Shown here in pieces: positions 18,202 to 26,289 of a stretch of 40,001 nucleotides of DNA; position 1 is the first letter of the stretch, and the number at the start of each line of letters is the position of its first letter. This DNA is from Candidatus Falkowiibacteriota bacterium (GTDB lineage Bacteria; Patescibacteriota; Patescibacteriia; Patescibacteriales; UBA12465), in NCBI GenBank assembly GCA_009885285.1, contig VFKX01000052.1:1-40001 (forward strand), in the 5' to 3' direction. Below the pieces are notes generated by a model. The model did no database searches and was not told the origin of the DNA. It saw only the letters and a list, made by a program, of their open reading frames with translations. A program made the position numbers and the translations under genes.

Positions 18202-21200
18202 TTATTCGGCTATTTTGAGAGTTTCAGCAAAACCCTCCTTTAATTTATTAATTAACTCAGTATTATTTTCCACCTTAAAAGCCGTCTTGATGATTTTCGG
18301 TTGTCCATTATCAGTCACTCGGAAATATACTTCGCTTTCCCCCGGACAAGCTGCGAATAATTGCCGCAAAGCTTGCAGGTCATTGGCGTTTATTTCCTGA
18401 ATAAATATCAGGCGCAAGGGCTTATCTACTAGCTTGATAGTTTGTCGCTCCGGCAAAGAACTGACTGAAGACGAAGATGATGAAGATCCGGAAGAATAGC
18501 CGCCGCCATAACTGCCGCCATTCTTACCGCGATAGGCAGGCTTAGCCGGATTTTCCAACATGATTTTTTTAAAGATATCAATTGATTCTTGCGGCGAGAG
18601 CGGATCAAGTGGCAAAGCGCGATTAACAAGAATTTTAACCTCCTGATCTTTCTCAGAAACCTTGCTTTCTGTAATCACTCCCTGACCACTAACCCACAGG
18701 TCAGGCGTTTCTTTCAAGAGTCGCGGGAAAATCAAGAGCTCAACAGACTTAGTCGCATCCTCCAGCTTAACAAAGAGCATCGATTCCCCTTTCCGGGTAA
18801 TGATTTTCTTCACCGTCGAAACAATACCAGCCACAATGACGCGGTCATCACCTTTATGCCCTCCCAATGAAGCCAAAGGGATAATATAATTAACGAGGTA
18901 TGGCCGGAAAACGCTGAAAGGATGCTCGCTGACATACAAGCCTAATAATTCTTTCTCCCAAATTAATTTTTCATTTTGAGCCGCCGGCGCTGCGTCATTA
19001 AGAGTGAGGTGGCTAAGATTATTGACTGGCAATTCCGCAAAAAGACTTGATTGCTTACTATCTTTATTTTTCGCGAGTTCCTTATTAAAGCTCAGCATTC
19101 TCTCCACGTTAGCCAATAATTGCCCGCGCTCACCGAAATTATCCAGCGCCCCGCTCTTAATCAGACTCTCTAAAGATTTTTTATTTAAATCCTTGTCAGT
19201 GACCCGCTCGAGAATATTAAAAATACCTTCATAAGGACCATTCTCTTTCCTTTCCCTAATCAACTCTTCAACGATATGCTCGCCGACATTCTTAATCGCC
19301 TTCATTCCAAAGCGGATAGTGGTAATATCCTTGTCATCGACCGCCGCCACTCGATTTTCGCTCGTACCCGGAGTAACGACGGTAAATGTCCCGAATGATT
19401 CATTAATGTCCGGCGCCATAATCTTGATGCCCATATTACGGCACTCTTCAATTTCAATAGCCACGCGATCAGTATCGCCTTGATCGGATGTGAGTAAGGC
19501 TGCCATGAACTCGACCGGCCAATGCGCCTTGAGATAGGCGGTCTGATAACCAATCATCGCGTAACAAGCGGCATGACTGCGATTAAAACCATAACCGGCA
19601 AAAGGCTCGATGAAAGAAAAAACCTTCTCGCCCAATTCTTTATTGACGCCGTTCTGGACGCAACCTTCAATAAACTTCACTTTCTGTTCCGCCAAGAGCG
19701 ACACGATTTTCTTACCCATGGCTTTGCGTAAAATATCCGCCTGACCCATGGTAAAACCAGCTAAGTCGCGGGCAATCTGCATGACTTGCTCCTGGTAAAT
19801 AGCGACACCATAGGTTTTTTCCAAAATCGGTGCCAGTTTCTCATGAAGATAAACGACTTTCTTTGTCTTATGCTTGCCTGCGATATAGTCAGGAATCCAT
19901 TCCATCGGCCCCGGACGGTATAGGGCGACCATCGCGATAATATCTTCGAAGACAGTCGGCTTCAGCTCGCGCAGATACCGCTTCATGCCGGATGATTCAA
20001 ACTGAAAGACACCAGTCGTTTCTCCGTCTTGGAATAATTTATAGGCCTTGTCATCATTTAACGGAATCTTATCGATATCGATATCCAATCCGCGAGTATT
20101 CTTAATGATTTTCAAAGCGGATTCGATAATGGTCAAGTTTTTCAGACCCAGGAAGTCCATTTTCAAAAGACCCAGGTCTTCGACCGGATGCAAGGAATAT
20201 TGAGAAATTACGCTCTTATCCGCCGACGAAGCGAATTGGATCGGTGTATTCTCGGTCAACGCGTCTTTCGTAATGAGCACGCCGCAAGCGTGGGTTGAAG
20301 AATGGCGAGCGACGCCTTCCAAGCGCTTAGCATAGTCAAGAATCCTTTTAGCGGCCGGCTCGGTATTATACATTTCCTTAAGCTCCGGCACGGTTTTGAG
20401 CGCCTCTTCCAGCTTCATCATGGACGGGATGCTCTTGGAAATCTTGTCGCAATAATCATAGGGCTCGTCCAGAACCCGACCGACATCGCGTACGGCCGCT
20501 CGCGCCGCCATCGTTCCAAAAGTAATGATCTGAGAAACATGATCTTGGCCGTATTTTTCTTCCACGTATTTCAAAACCTCACCCCGGCGGGTATCGGCGA
20601 AATCCATATCGATATCGGGCATGGAGATACGTTCCGGATTCAAAAATCTTTCGAAGAGCAAATCATACTTCAGAGGGTCAAGATTGGTGATGCCCGTCAA
20701 ATAGCAAACTAATGATCCAGCCGCACTGCCACGGCCTGGACCGACGACAATCTTCTGATCCTTAGCCCAGTTAATGAAATCAGCCACGATTAAGAAGTAT
20801 GAAGGCCAACCCATCTTCGCAATGACCGATAATTCATATTCCAGGCGCTCATTAATTTTTACCATTTCTTCGGCCGTCGCTTCCGGAAAACGCTTAGCGA
20901 TTCCTTGGACTGACCATTCTTTCAAATATGAATTACCGTCATAACCAGCCGGCACCTCAAAATATGGCAATTGGATATTACCGAGTTCGATTTCCACATT
21001 ACACATCTCGGCAATCTTCAAAGTATTCTCAATCGCTTCCGGTGTATCTTTAAAAGCCTCGATCATTTCGGCATTCGAGCGGAAAGAATAATCGCCATGA
21101 CCGATCATCTTCATCCGGTCAGTGTCGGTAATCTTTTTCTTATTCTGCAAACATAATAAAATATCTTGCGCTTCAGCGTCTTCTTTCTTCAAGTAATGAA

Positions 21201-21819
21201 CATCGTTAGTCGCTACCAGCGGGACGCCTAATTCTTTAGACAACTCAATCAGAACTTTATTGACACGGGTGAGCTCCGGAATTTCCGGATGATCCATGAT
21301 TTCTAAGTAATAATTGCCCTGGCCGAATAATTCATTATATTCCAAAATTCTCTTCTTAGCCTCATCAATCTTGTCAGCCGTAATCAGCCGCGGAATCTCA
21401 CCGGCCAGACACGCCGAACAGGCGATCAAACCTTCATGGTGCTGCGACAGAATTTCCCAGTCAATGCGGGGTTTATAATAAAAGCCCTCAACATGAGCAG
21501 CTGAGACGAGTTTGATCAGGTTCTTATAGCCGGTCATGTTCTTCGCCAACAGTAAAAGATGGAAGCCGCGGCCATCCTCGCGCGTATTCTTATCATGGCG
21601 GGAGTGAGGTGCTAAGTAAGTTTCCACGCCCAAAATCGGCTTGATGCCAGCTTTCTTAGCCTTCTGATAGAACTCAATGATGCCATACATCACCCCATGG
21701 TCAGTTAAGGCTACGGCTGGTGATCCCTGCTCTTTGGCGAGGTTAACCATCTCGTCGAGCTTAGTTAAGCCGTCGAGCAAGGAATAGTGGCTATGGTTGT
21801 GGAGATGGACGAAAGACAT
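18202..21819 (-). CDS. dnaE: DNA polymerase III subunit alpha
   Basis: 1205 aa; PHP domain FVHLHNHSHYSLLDG; VGPGRGSAAGSLVCYLTGITNLDPLKYDLLFERFLNPERISMPDIDMDFAD. Confidence 0.97.
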   Translation of the reverse strand: MSFVHLHNHSHYSLLDGLTKLDEMVNLAKEQGSPAVALTDHGVMYGIIEFYQKAKKAGIKPILGVETYLAPHSRHDKNTREDGRGFHLLLLAKNMTGYKNLIKLVSAAHVEGFYYKPRIDWEILSQHHEGLIACSACLAGEIPRLITADKIDEAKKRILEYNELFGQGNYYLEIMDHPEIPELTRVNKVLIELSKELGVPLVATNDVHYLKKEDAEAQDILLCLQNKKKITDTDRMKMIGHGDYSFRSNAEMIEAFKDTPEAIENTLKIAEMCNVEIELGNIQLPYFEVPAGYDGNSYLKEWSVQGIAKRFPEATAEEMVKINERLEYELSVIAKMGWPSYFLIVADFINWAKDQKIVVGPGRGSAAGSLVCYLTGITNLDPLKYDLLFERFLNPERISMPDIDMDFADTRRGEVLKYVEEKYGQDHVSQIITFGTMAARAAVRDVGRVLDEPYDYCDKISKSIPSMMKLEEALKTVPELKEMYNTEPAAKRILDYAKRLEGVARHSSTHACGVLITKDALTENTPIQFASSADKSVISQYSLHPVEDLGLLKMDFLGLKNLTIIESALKIIKNTRGLDIDIDKIPLNDDKAYKLFQDGETTGVFQFESSGMKRYLRELKPTVFEDIIAMVALYRPGPMEWIPDYIAGKHKTKKVVYLHEKLAPILEKTYGVAIYQEQVMQIARDLAGFTMGQADILRKAMGKKIVSLLAEQKVKFIEGCVQNGVNKELGEKVFSFIEPFAGYGFNRSHAACYAMIGYQTAYLKAHWPVEFMAALLTSDQGDTDRVAIEIEECRNMGIKIMAPDINESFGTFTVVTPGTSENRVAAVDDKDITTIRFGMKAIKNVGEHIVEELIRERKENGPYEGIFNILERVTDKDLNKKSLESLIKSGALDNFGERGQLLANVERMLSFNKELAKNKDSKQSSLFAELPVNNLSHLTLNDAAPAAQNEKLIWEKELLGLYVSEHPFSVFRPYLVNYIIPLASLGGHKGDDRVIVAGIVSTVKKIITRKGESMLFVKLEDATKSVELLIFPRLLKETPDLWVSGQGVITESKVSEKDQEVKILVNRALPLDPLSPQESIDIFKKIMLENPAKPAYRGKNGGSYGGGYSSGSSSSSSSVSSLPERQTIKLVDKPLRLIFIQEINANDLQALRQLFAACPGESEVYFRVTDNGQPKIIKTAFKVENNTELINKLKEGFAETLKIAE

Positions 21820-21858
21820 GAATAAAACTGCTTAAGAAAAATTAAGGTTTGTCTTATT

Positions 21859-21887
21859 ATTTTAGTATAAGAATAGCAGGCTGACAA
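21859..21887 (-). promoter_or_regulatory. Putative dnaE promoter
   Basis: Minus strand TTGTCA, 17-bp spacer, TAAAAT; about 30 nt leader to dnaE ATG. Confidence 0.6.
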
Positions 21888-22024
21888 CTTGACAGAATTT
21901 AGCAATATTTACACCTTCCCCGACGGCCACTATTGACTAAATGCAGTTAATATACTATTCTACAATGTATCAATTATCAGAACTTTAATAACTTAAAAAC
22001 TTAATAAAAGAAAGGAAGTATATT

Positions 22025-22267
22025 TTGAAATACTGCGACATCATTCCCCCATCCTTTGAAATCGGCCACATCCTACGAGATGCCGAAACAAGCGAAGAAG
22101 CCACCGAAAAAATTAACAGGCTAGAAAACATTAAAGTCGGGACCGTAATTTTTCTAGAGAAAACAAAAGCCTGCTATTACTCTTTCAATGGCAAACAAAA
22201 AGTCATTACCTTAAGAAAGAGAATTTTCGGAAATAAATTCCCGATGACTTTATGGCTCAGAATATAA
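22025..22267 (+). CDS. Small hypothetical protein, 80 aa (TTG start; possible distant array member)
   Basis: AGAAAGGAAG RBS upstream of TTG; isolated between promoter-bearing gap and terminator. Confidence 0.6.
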   Translation: MKYCDIIPPSFEIGHILRDAETSEEATEKINRLENIKVGTVIFLEKTKACYYSFNGKQKVITLRKRIFGNKFPMTLWLRI

Positions 22268-22284
22268 TGAGCATCAAACAAACA

Positions 22285-22313
22285 AAAAGGCGGATCAACA
22301 AGATTCGCCTTTT
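22285..22313. terminator. Bidirectional terminator between 22025 ORF and parB
   Basis: AAAGGCG...CGCCTTT flanked by A/T tracts. Confidence 0.8.
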
Positions 22314-22336
22314 CTATTTACCTCAGTATTTAAATG

Positions 22337-23233
22337 CTATTGCTTATTAATCTTCTTTAAAATTGTAATCAGCTCTTCTTCGCTATAGAAGTCAATCATA
22401 ATCTTTCCGCCCCGGCCCTGGCGCTTCAGCTCAACCTTAGTGCCTAAAAAGTCGCTGATTTCCGTTTCCTGAGCCCGGTCGAAATAATCTTTCTCGAGCT
22501 TTTCTTTGCTGCCAGTCAAACGCTTAATTTCTTTGTCAGTTTCAGCCACGGTCAGATTCTGACGCATAATCTTCTTTAACATCGCCAGTTGCTTCTCCGG
22601 ATTCTCCAGACCCAATAAATACTTAGCATGCGCCTCACTGATTCGTCCGGCCGCCAGTGCTTCTTGAATTTCCGGAGGTAAGGATAAGAGGCGTAAAGCA
22701 TTAGCCACGCTAGATCTGGCTTTCCCGACTTTCTTGGCCGCCTCTTCCTGTGTAATACTGAATTCATCCATCAAGCGCTTATAGGCTCTAGCCGTTTCTA
22801 AAGGGTTAAGATTCTCGCGCTGTAAGTTTTCAATCAAGGCAATTTCCAATTTCCGTTGCGCTTTCTCTTCGCGCACAATGACCGGCACCTCTTTCAGGCC
22901 AATAGCTTTAGCGCTGCGCCAGCGGCGTTCACCGGCGATGAGTTCATAATTATCGCCTTTTTTAGTGACAATCAAAGGTTGGATAATGCCGTGCTGCTTA
23001 ATGGACTCTTCGAGGTCATGCAGAGCGGTTTCATTAAAATATGTCCGAGGTTGCTGCGGATTAATAACGATACGGTCTGGACTGATCTTGAGAATCCGGT
23101 CGCCATCATTTAAAACAACTGTCTCAGGAATCGCAAAATCTCCGGAGTCCGTATTTGTATAAGGATTCTGACCGTATGTGACAGTCTTCTTGGGAATTAG
23201 AGAACCGAGTCCCCGACCTAAACCTTGAGGCAT
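22337..23233 (-). CDS. parB: ParB/Spo0J partition protein
   Basis: LGRGLGSLIPKK, RTYFNETALHDLEESIKQHGIIQPLIV, YELIAGERRWRSAKAIGLKEVPVIV, HTH EEAAKKVGKARSSVANALRLL. Confidence 0.96.
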   Translation of the reverse strand: MPQGLGRGLGSLIPKKTVTYGQNPYTNTDSGDFAIPETVVLNDGDRILKISPDRIVINPQQPRTYFNETALHDLEESIKQHGIIQPLIVTKKGDNYELIAGERRWRSAKAIGLKEVPVIVREEKAQRKLEIALIENLQRENLNPLETARAYKRLMDEFSITQEEAAKKVGKARSSVANALRLLSLPPEIQEALAAGRISEAHAKYLLGLENPEKQLAMLKKIMRQNLTVAETDKEIKRLTGSKEKLEKDYFDRAQETEISDFLGTKVELKRQGRGGKIMIDFYSEEELITILKKINKQ

Positions 23234-23236
23234 ATA

Positions 23237-24001
23237 TTATTTTTCTAAACTTAAAATTTCTTTAGCTAATCCTTCATAGGCCTTGCCGCCTTTTGATTTT
23301 GGATCATAATGCAAAATTGAGCGGCCATAACTCGGAGCTTCTGCTAAGCGCACGCTGCGCGGGATAATCGACCGGAAGATGCGGTTCGGGAAGTATTGAT
23401 ATAATTCACCCATGACAGACTCGGACAGCTTATTGCGGCGGTCAAACATAGTGATGACAGCGCCCATAATGCCCAAGCTGGGCTTCAGGTTATTCTGGAC
23501 TAGACTGATTGTCTCCAGTAACTGGCTAAGCCCTTCAAGCGCGAAATACTCGCTCTGAATCGGAATAAGGACCTCGTCAGCCGCTACCAGACTATTAACT
23601 GTCATAAGTCCCAAGGAAGGCGGTCCGTCAATAACGATATAGTCATAGTCCTTCCTGACTTCTTCTAAAATATTGGATAGACGGAATTCCCGATTATCAA
23701 GAGTGACCATTTCTACGCCGGCGCCAGCCAAAGCCAAAGTCGCCGGAGCGACGTGCAGATCTTTCTGAACGGTCCGCTTAATGATCTCAAACAGCGGCTT
23801 ATTGCCTACCAGAGATTCATAGATACCAAAATCCAGGTTCCGGTGTTCAATCCCTAGTCCTGAAGTGGCGTTAGCTTGAGGGTCAACATCTACTAAAAGC
23901 ACCCGTTTACCCAAATGAGCTAAATAGGCGCTGAGATTAACGGAGGTGGTCGTTTTCCCCACCCCGCCCTTTTGATTAACGATTGCAATAATTTTCCCCA
24001 T
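23237..24001 (-). CDS. parA: ParA/Soj ATPase
   Basis: MGKIIAIVNQKGGVGKTTTSVNLSAYLAHLGKRVLLVDVDPQANATSGLG deviant Walker A. Confidence 0.97.
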   Translation of the reverse strand: MGKIIAIVNQKGGVGKTTTSVNLSAYLAHLGKRVLLVDVDPQANATSGLGIEHRNLDFGIYESLVGNKPLFEIIKRTVQKDLHVAPATLALAGAGVEMVTLDNREFRLSNILEEVRKDYDYIVIDGPPSLGLMTVNSLVAADEVLIPIQSEYFALEGLSQLLETISLVQNNLKPSLGIMGAVITMFDRRNKLSESVMGELYQYFPNRIFRSIIPRSVRLAEAPSYGRSILHYDPKSKGGKAYEGLAKEILSLEK

Positions 24002-24009
24002 ATAGAGCC

Positions 24010-24038
24010 ATTATATAATAAAGAATACCTTTTGACAA
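24010..24038 (-). promoter_or_regulatory. parA promoter
   Basis: Minus strand TTGTCA (24038-24033), 17-bp spacer, TATAAT (24015-24010). Confidence 0.75.
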
Positions 24039-24060
24039 TTAATATTTTATTTACTATACT
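24032..24060 (+). promoter_or_regulatory. tRNA-Leu promoter
   Basis: TTGACA (24032-24037), 17-bp spacer, TATACT (24055-24060). Confidence 0.78.
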
Positions 24061-24100
24061 AAACACGTAATCGGTAGCCAGACTGCCTATTTATCAACAT

Positions 24101-24184
24101 GCCGCGATGTCGGAACTGGTAGACGAACACGACTCAAAATCGTGCGGTCGCGAGACCATGAGGGTTCGATTCCCTCTCGCGGCA
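24101..24184 (+). tRNA. tRNA-Leu (anticodon CAA), class II with long variable arm, CCA not encoded
   Basis: GCCGCGA/TCGCGGC acceptor, CACGA-CTCAAAA-TCGTG anticodon arm, GGTCGCGAGACC variable arm, TTCGATT T-loop, discriminator A. Confidence 0.95.
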
Positions 24185-24187
24185 CAA

Positions 24188-24210
24188 AAAACTCCGAAAG
24201 GAGTTTTTTT
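24188..24210 (+). terminator. Terminator after tRNA-Leu
   Basis: AACTCC GAAA GGAGTT TTTTT. Confidence 0.88.
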
Positions 24211-24211
24211 A

Positions 24212-24331
24212 GTGAGGGGGAATCGAATGCCGGAGGCGAAACGCCGAGGCGGGGTCGAGGCGCTTGCTTTTCAATGAGCGTAGCGACGTTGAAAAGCTTA
24301 GCGACCGTGACCGATTCCCTCTCGCGGCACA
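24212..24331 (+). repeat. Structured inverted-repeat element ending in a copy of the tRNA-Leu 3' end
   Basis: 20-bp perfect direct repeat CGATTCCCTCTCGCGGCACA at 24167-24186 and 24312-24331; outer stem 24214-24225/24312-24323; inner hairpin 24261-24303. Confidence 0.75.
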
Positions 24332-24335
24332 GCAA

Positions 24336-24366
24336 GAAAAAAGGACTCAGAGAGAGTCCTTTTAAA
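24336..24366. terminator. Second terminator after the element
   Basis: AAAAAAGGACTC AGAGAG AGTCCTTTTAAAA hairpin. Confidence 0.75.
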
Positions 24367-24394
24367 AAATGGGTGAAATCTTCTAACCTTGATT

Positions 24395-24652
24395 TTATTG
24401 CACGAACGGCTTGAGCATGGCTGCAATCTGGGCAATAGTGAATTCCGATTTACTTACTTTATCCGATACCAAATAATACATATAATCGGCATCTTTTTCA
24501 AACTTTAAATGAAAGTCTAGAACCTTCATTTCTACCTCTTCATCATTGATGAATATGCCTTTCTTGTCAGCATAAATGATTACTTCCTTTCTGATGCCTG
24601 GACGTCCGCCATCGCATAGGATAGCTGTTAATTTTAACGTTACTGTTTCCAT
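24395..24652 (-). CDS. Hypothetical protein, 85 aa
   Basis: ORF METVTLKLTAILCDGGRPGIRKEVII...; no recognised family. Confidence 0.6.
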   Translation of the reverse strand: METVTLKLTAILCDGGRPGIRKEVIIYADKKGIFINDEEVEMKVLDFHLKFEKDADYMYYLVSDKVSKSEFTIAQIAAMLKPFVQ

Positions 24653-24736
24653 CTGTCCTCCATTTCTAAATTAGGTCTATATTTTCTTGCAAAGTACTGG
24701 ATATTTATTACCACAAGGAAACAAAAATGTCAATAA

Positions 24737-25090
24737 CTAGGCTTTCTTAAAGCGGCAAGAGAAAATCGGCTCGTATTCCACCTTATTTTCATCCACTATT
24801 TTAACAGCCTCACCCTTGGCGAGCTGGCTAATAGCTAAATCGCTAAGCAGCTGATTATCTCCGGCAATATTTAATTTCAAACCCTCGAGCTTATCAAATT
24901 CCTCCTTGAAATCAGAGGCCACGGTCGCCTCAATCTTTTTCTTCTTAAGCTTCAAAGCATTGAGCTCTTCTAAGGTCTGTTGGTAATCGCCATTGACTGA
25001 CAAAGCGTCGCGATAAATGGTTTTTAATTCGCGCTGCTGTTTCTTTTTATCTTGGATGCGCTTGAAGACATCAGGGAGAGCTTGAGCCAT
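24737..25090 (-). CDS. Hypothetical coiled-coil protein, 117 aa
   Basis: Charged heptad-rich MAQALPDVFKRIQDKKKQQRELKTIYRDALS...; upstream of a clear start. Confidence 0.7.
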   Translation of the reverse strand: MAQALPDVFKRIQDKKKQQRELKTIYRDALSVNGDYQQTLEELNALKLKKKKIEATVASDFKEEFDKLEGLKLNIAGDNQLLSDLAISQLAKGEAVKIVDENKVEYEPIFSCRFKKA

Positions 25091-25143
25091 AGTTGTATAG
25101 TTAAAATTATTTTATTACAAAAGAAATTATAGCACAAAAAACA

Positions 25144-25170
25144 AAAAAACCGACAAGCGCCGGTTTTCCT
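25144..25170 (-). terminator. Terminator of mnmA operon
   Basis: AAAACCG...CGGTTTT with T-tract on minus strand. Confidence 0.8.
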
Positions 25171-25185
25171 ATAAATACACGGATT

Positions 25186-26289
25186 TTATTTTAGTGGCGC
25201 AATTATTCCTCCTCCCAGAACGCGCTGCTTGTCATAGAAAACCACGCTCTGACCAGGCGTAACAGCTCGTTGCGACTTAGTGAACGACACCGTATAATCT
25301 GTTTTATTCTTAGGCGCCACTAAGCAATTAACCGCCGGATGGCCATAACGAATAACAGCACTGCATTTAAAGGCTCTAACGGGCGCTTTGCCAGACAGCC
25401 AATTAACTTTCTTAGCCACTAGCCCTTTCTCATACAAAATATTTTCATTCCAATTCTTCACGACATACAAAATATTTTTCTTGTAGTCAAACCGGGCCGC
25501 ATAATACGGACCTGTACCGCCCACCAGTCCGCGGCGCTGACCAATCGTATAAAGGGGCAATCCCTGATGCTCGCCAATCTTTTCGTTAGTTTCTAAAATA
25601 CGGATATCACCAGGAACTAGCTTCAAATATTTCTTTAAGAAATTATTATGACTACCAGACAAGAAGCAGATATCCTGACTTTCCGGCTTAGCGGCGACTG
25701 TCAATTTATATTTAGCGGCCAATTTTCTGACCTGCGGCTTAGTATAGTCTCCCAAGGGAAACATCAGATGAGCCAATTCATCCGGAGAAAAAGTATATAA
25801 AAAATATGACTGATCTTTATTCTTATCCTTAGCCTTATAAAGCTGATAACTCTTCCCGACTTTTTTAATATTCAAATAATGACCCGAGGCCAGATAATCA
25901 AAGCCTAAAGCTCGAGCATGCTTTAGTAATAAGCCAAGCTTGATCTTCTTATTACAAATTACACAGGGATTAGGAGTTCGGCCGGCGGCGTATTCACTTA
26001 AAAAATTATCAACCACCGCCTTTTTAAACGGCGCTGAAAAATTGAAAGTATAGAGAGGAATACCAATCTTATTGGCTACCGCCTTGGCGTCCAGGAGAGA
26101 CTCGAGCGAACAGCAACGATTCTCAGCGCCCGGCCCCATCGTTTCATCTTTCCAGAAATGCAAAAAAACGCCAGCGACGTCATAGCCTTGGTCTTTAAGT
26201 AATTGTGCCGCCACGCTGGAGTCCACGCCGCCGGACATGGCCACTAATACTTTTTTCTTGATATTCTTTTTAGCCTTAATTATTTTCAT
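25186..26289 (-). CDS. mnmA: tRNA-specific 2-thiouridylase MnmA
   Basis: VLVAMSGGVDSSVAAQLLKDQGYDVAGVF, GRTPNPCVICNKKIKLG, SYFLYTFSPDELAHLMFPLGDYTKPQVR, PESQDICFL. Confidence 0.96.
   Translation of the reverse strand: MKIIKAKKNIKKKVLVAMSGGVDSSVAAQLLKDQGYDVAGVFLHFWKDETMGPGAENRCCSLESLLDAKAVANKIGIPLYTFNFSAPFKKAVVDNFLSEYAAGRTPNPCVICNKKIKLGLLLKHARALGFDYLASGHYLNIKKVGKSYQLYKAKDKNKDQSYFLYTFSPDELAHLMFPLGDYTKPQVRKLAAKYKLTVAAKPESQDICFLSGSHNNFLKKYLKLVPGDIRILETNEKIGEHQGLPLYTIGQRRGLVGGTGPYYAARFDYKKNILYVVKNWNENILYEKGLVAKKVNWLSGKAPVRAFKCSAVIRYGHPAVNCLVAPKNKTDYTVSFTKSQRAVTPGQSVVFYDKQRVLGGGIIAPLK

Noticed and set aside
22337-24001. Possible parS sites near parAB
   Set aside because: I saw no TGTTTCACGTGAAACA-like sequence by eye. 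Absence is not proven without a computed scan.
24188-24331. Interpretation of the post-tRNA unit as a coding integrative element
   Set aside because: Only about 145 bp, no integrase gene nearby, so only a remnant, passenger or structured-RNA reading is tenable.
24087-24335. 82-aa minus ORF (MLCRERESVTVAK...FVPREGIEPSWSRDRTILSRVRLPVPTSRHVDK)
   Set aside because: It lies antisense across tRNA-Leu and the repeat element. VPREGIEPSWSRDRTILSRVRLPVPTS is a well-known artefact of translating tRNA genes.
24142-24414. 90-aa plus ORF over tRNA-Leu 3' half
   Set aside because: Reads through tRNA, terminator and the inverted-repeat element; no plausible protein.
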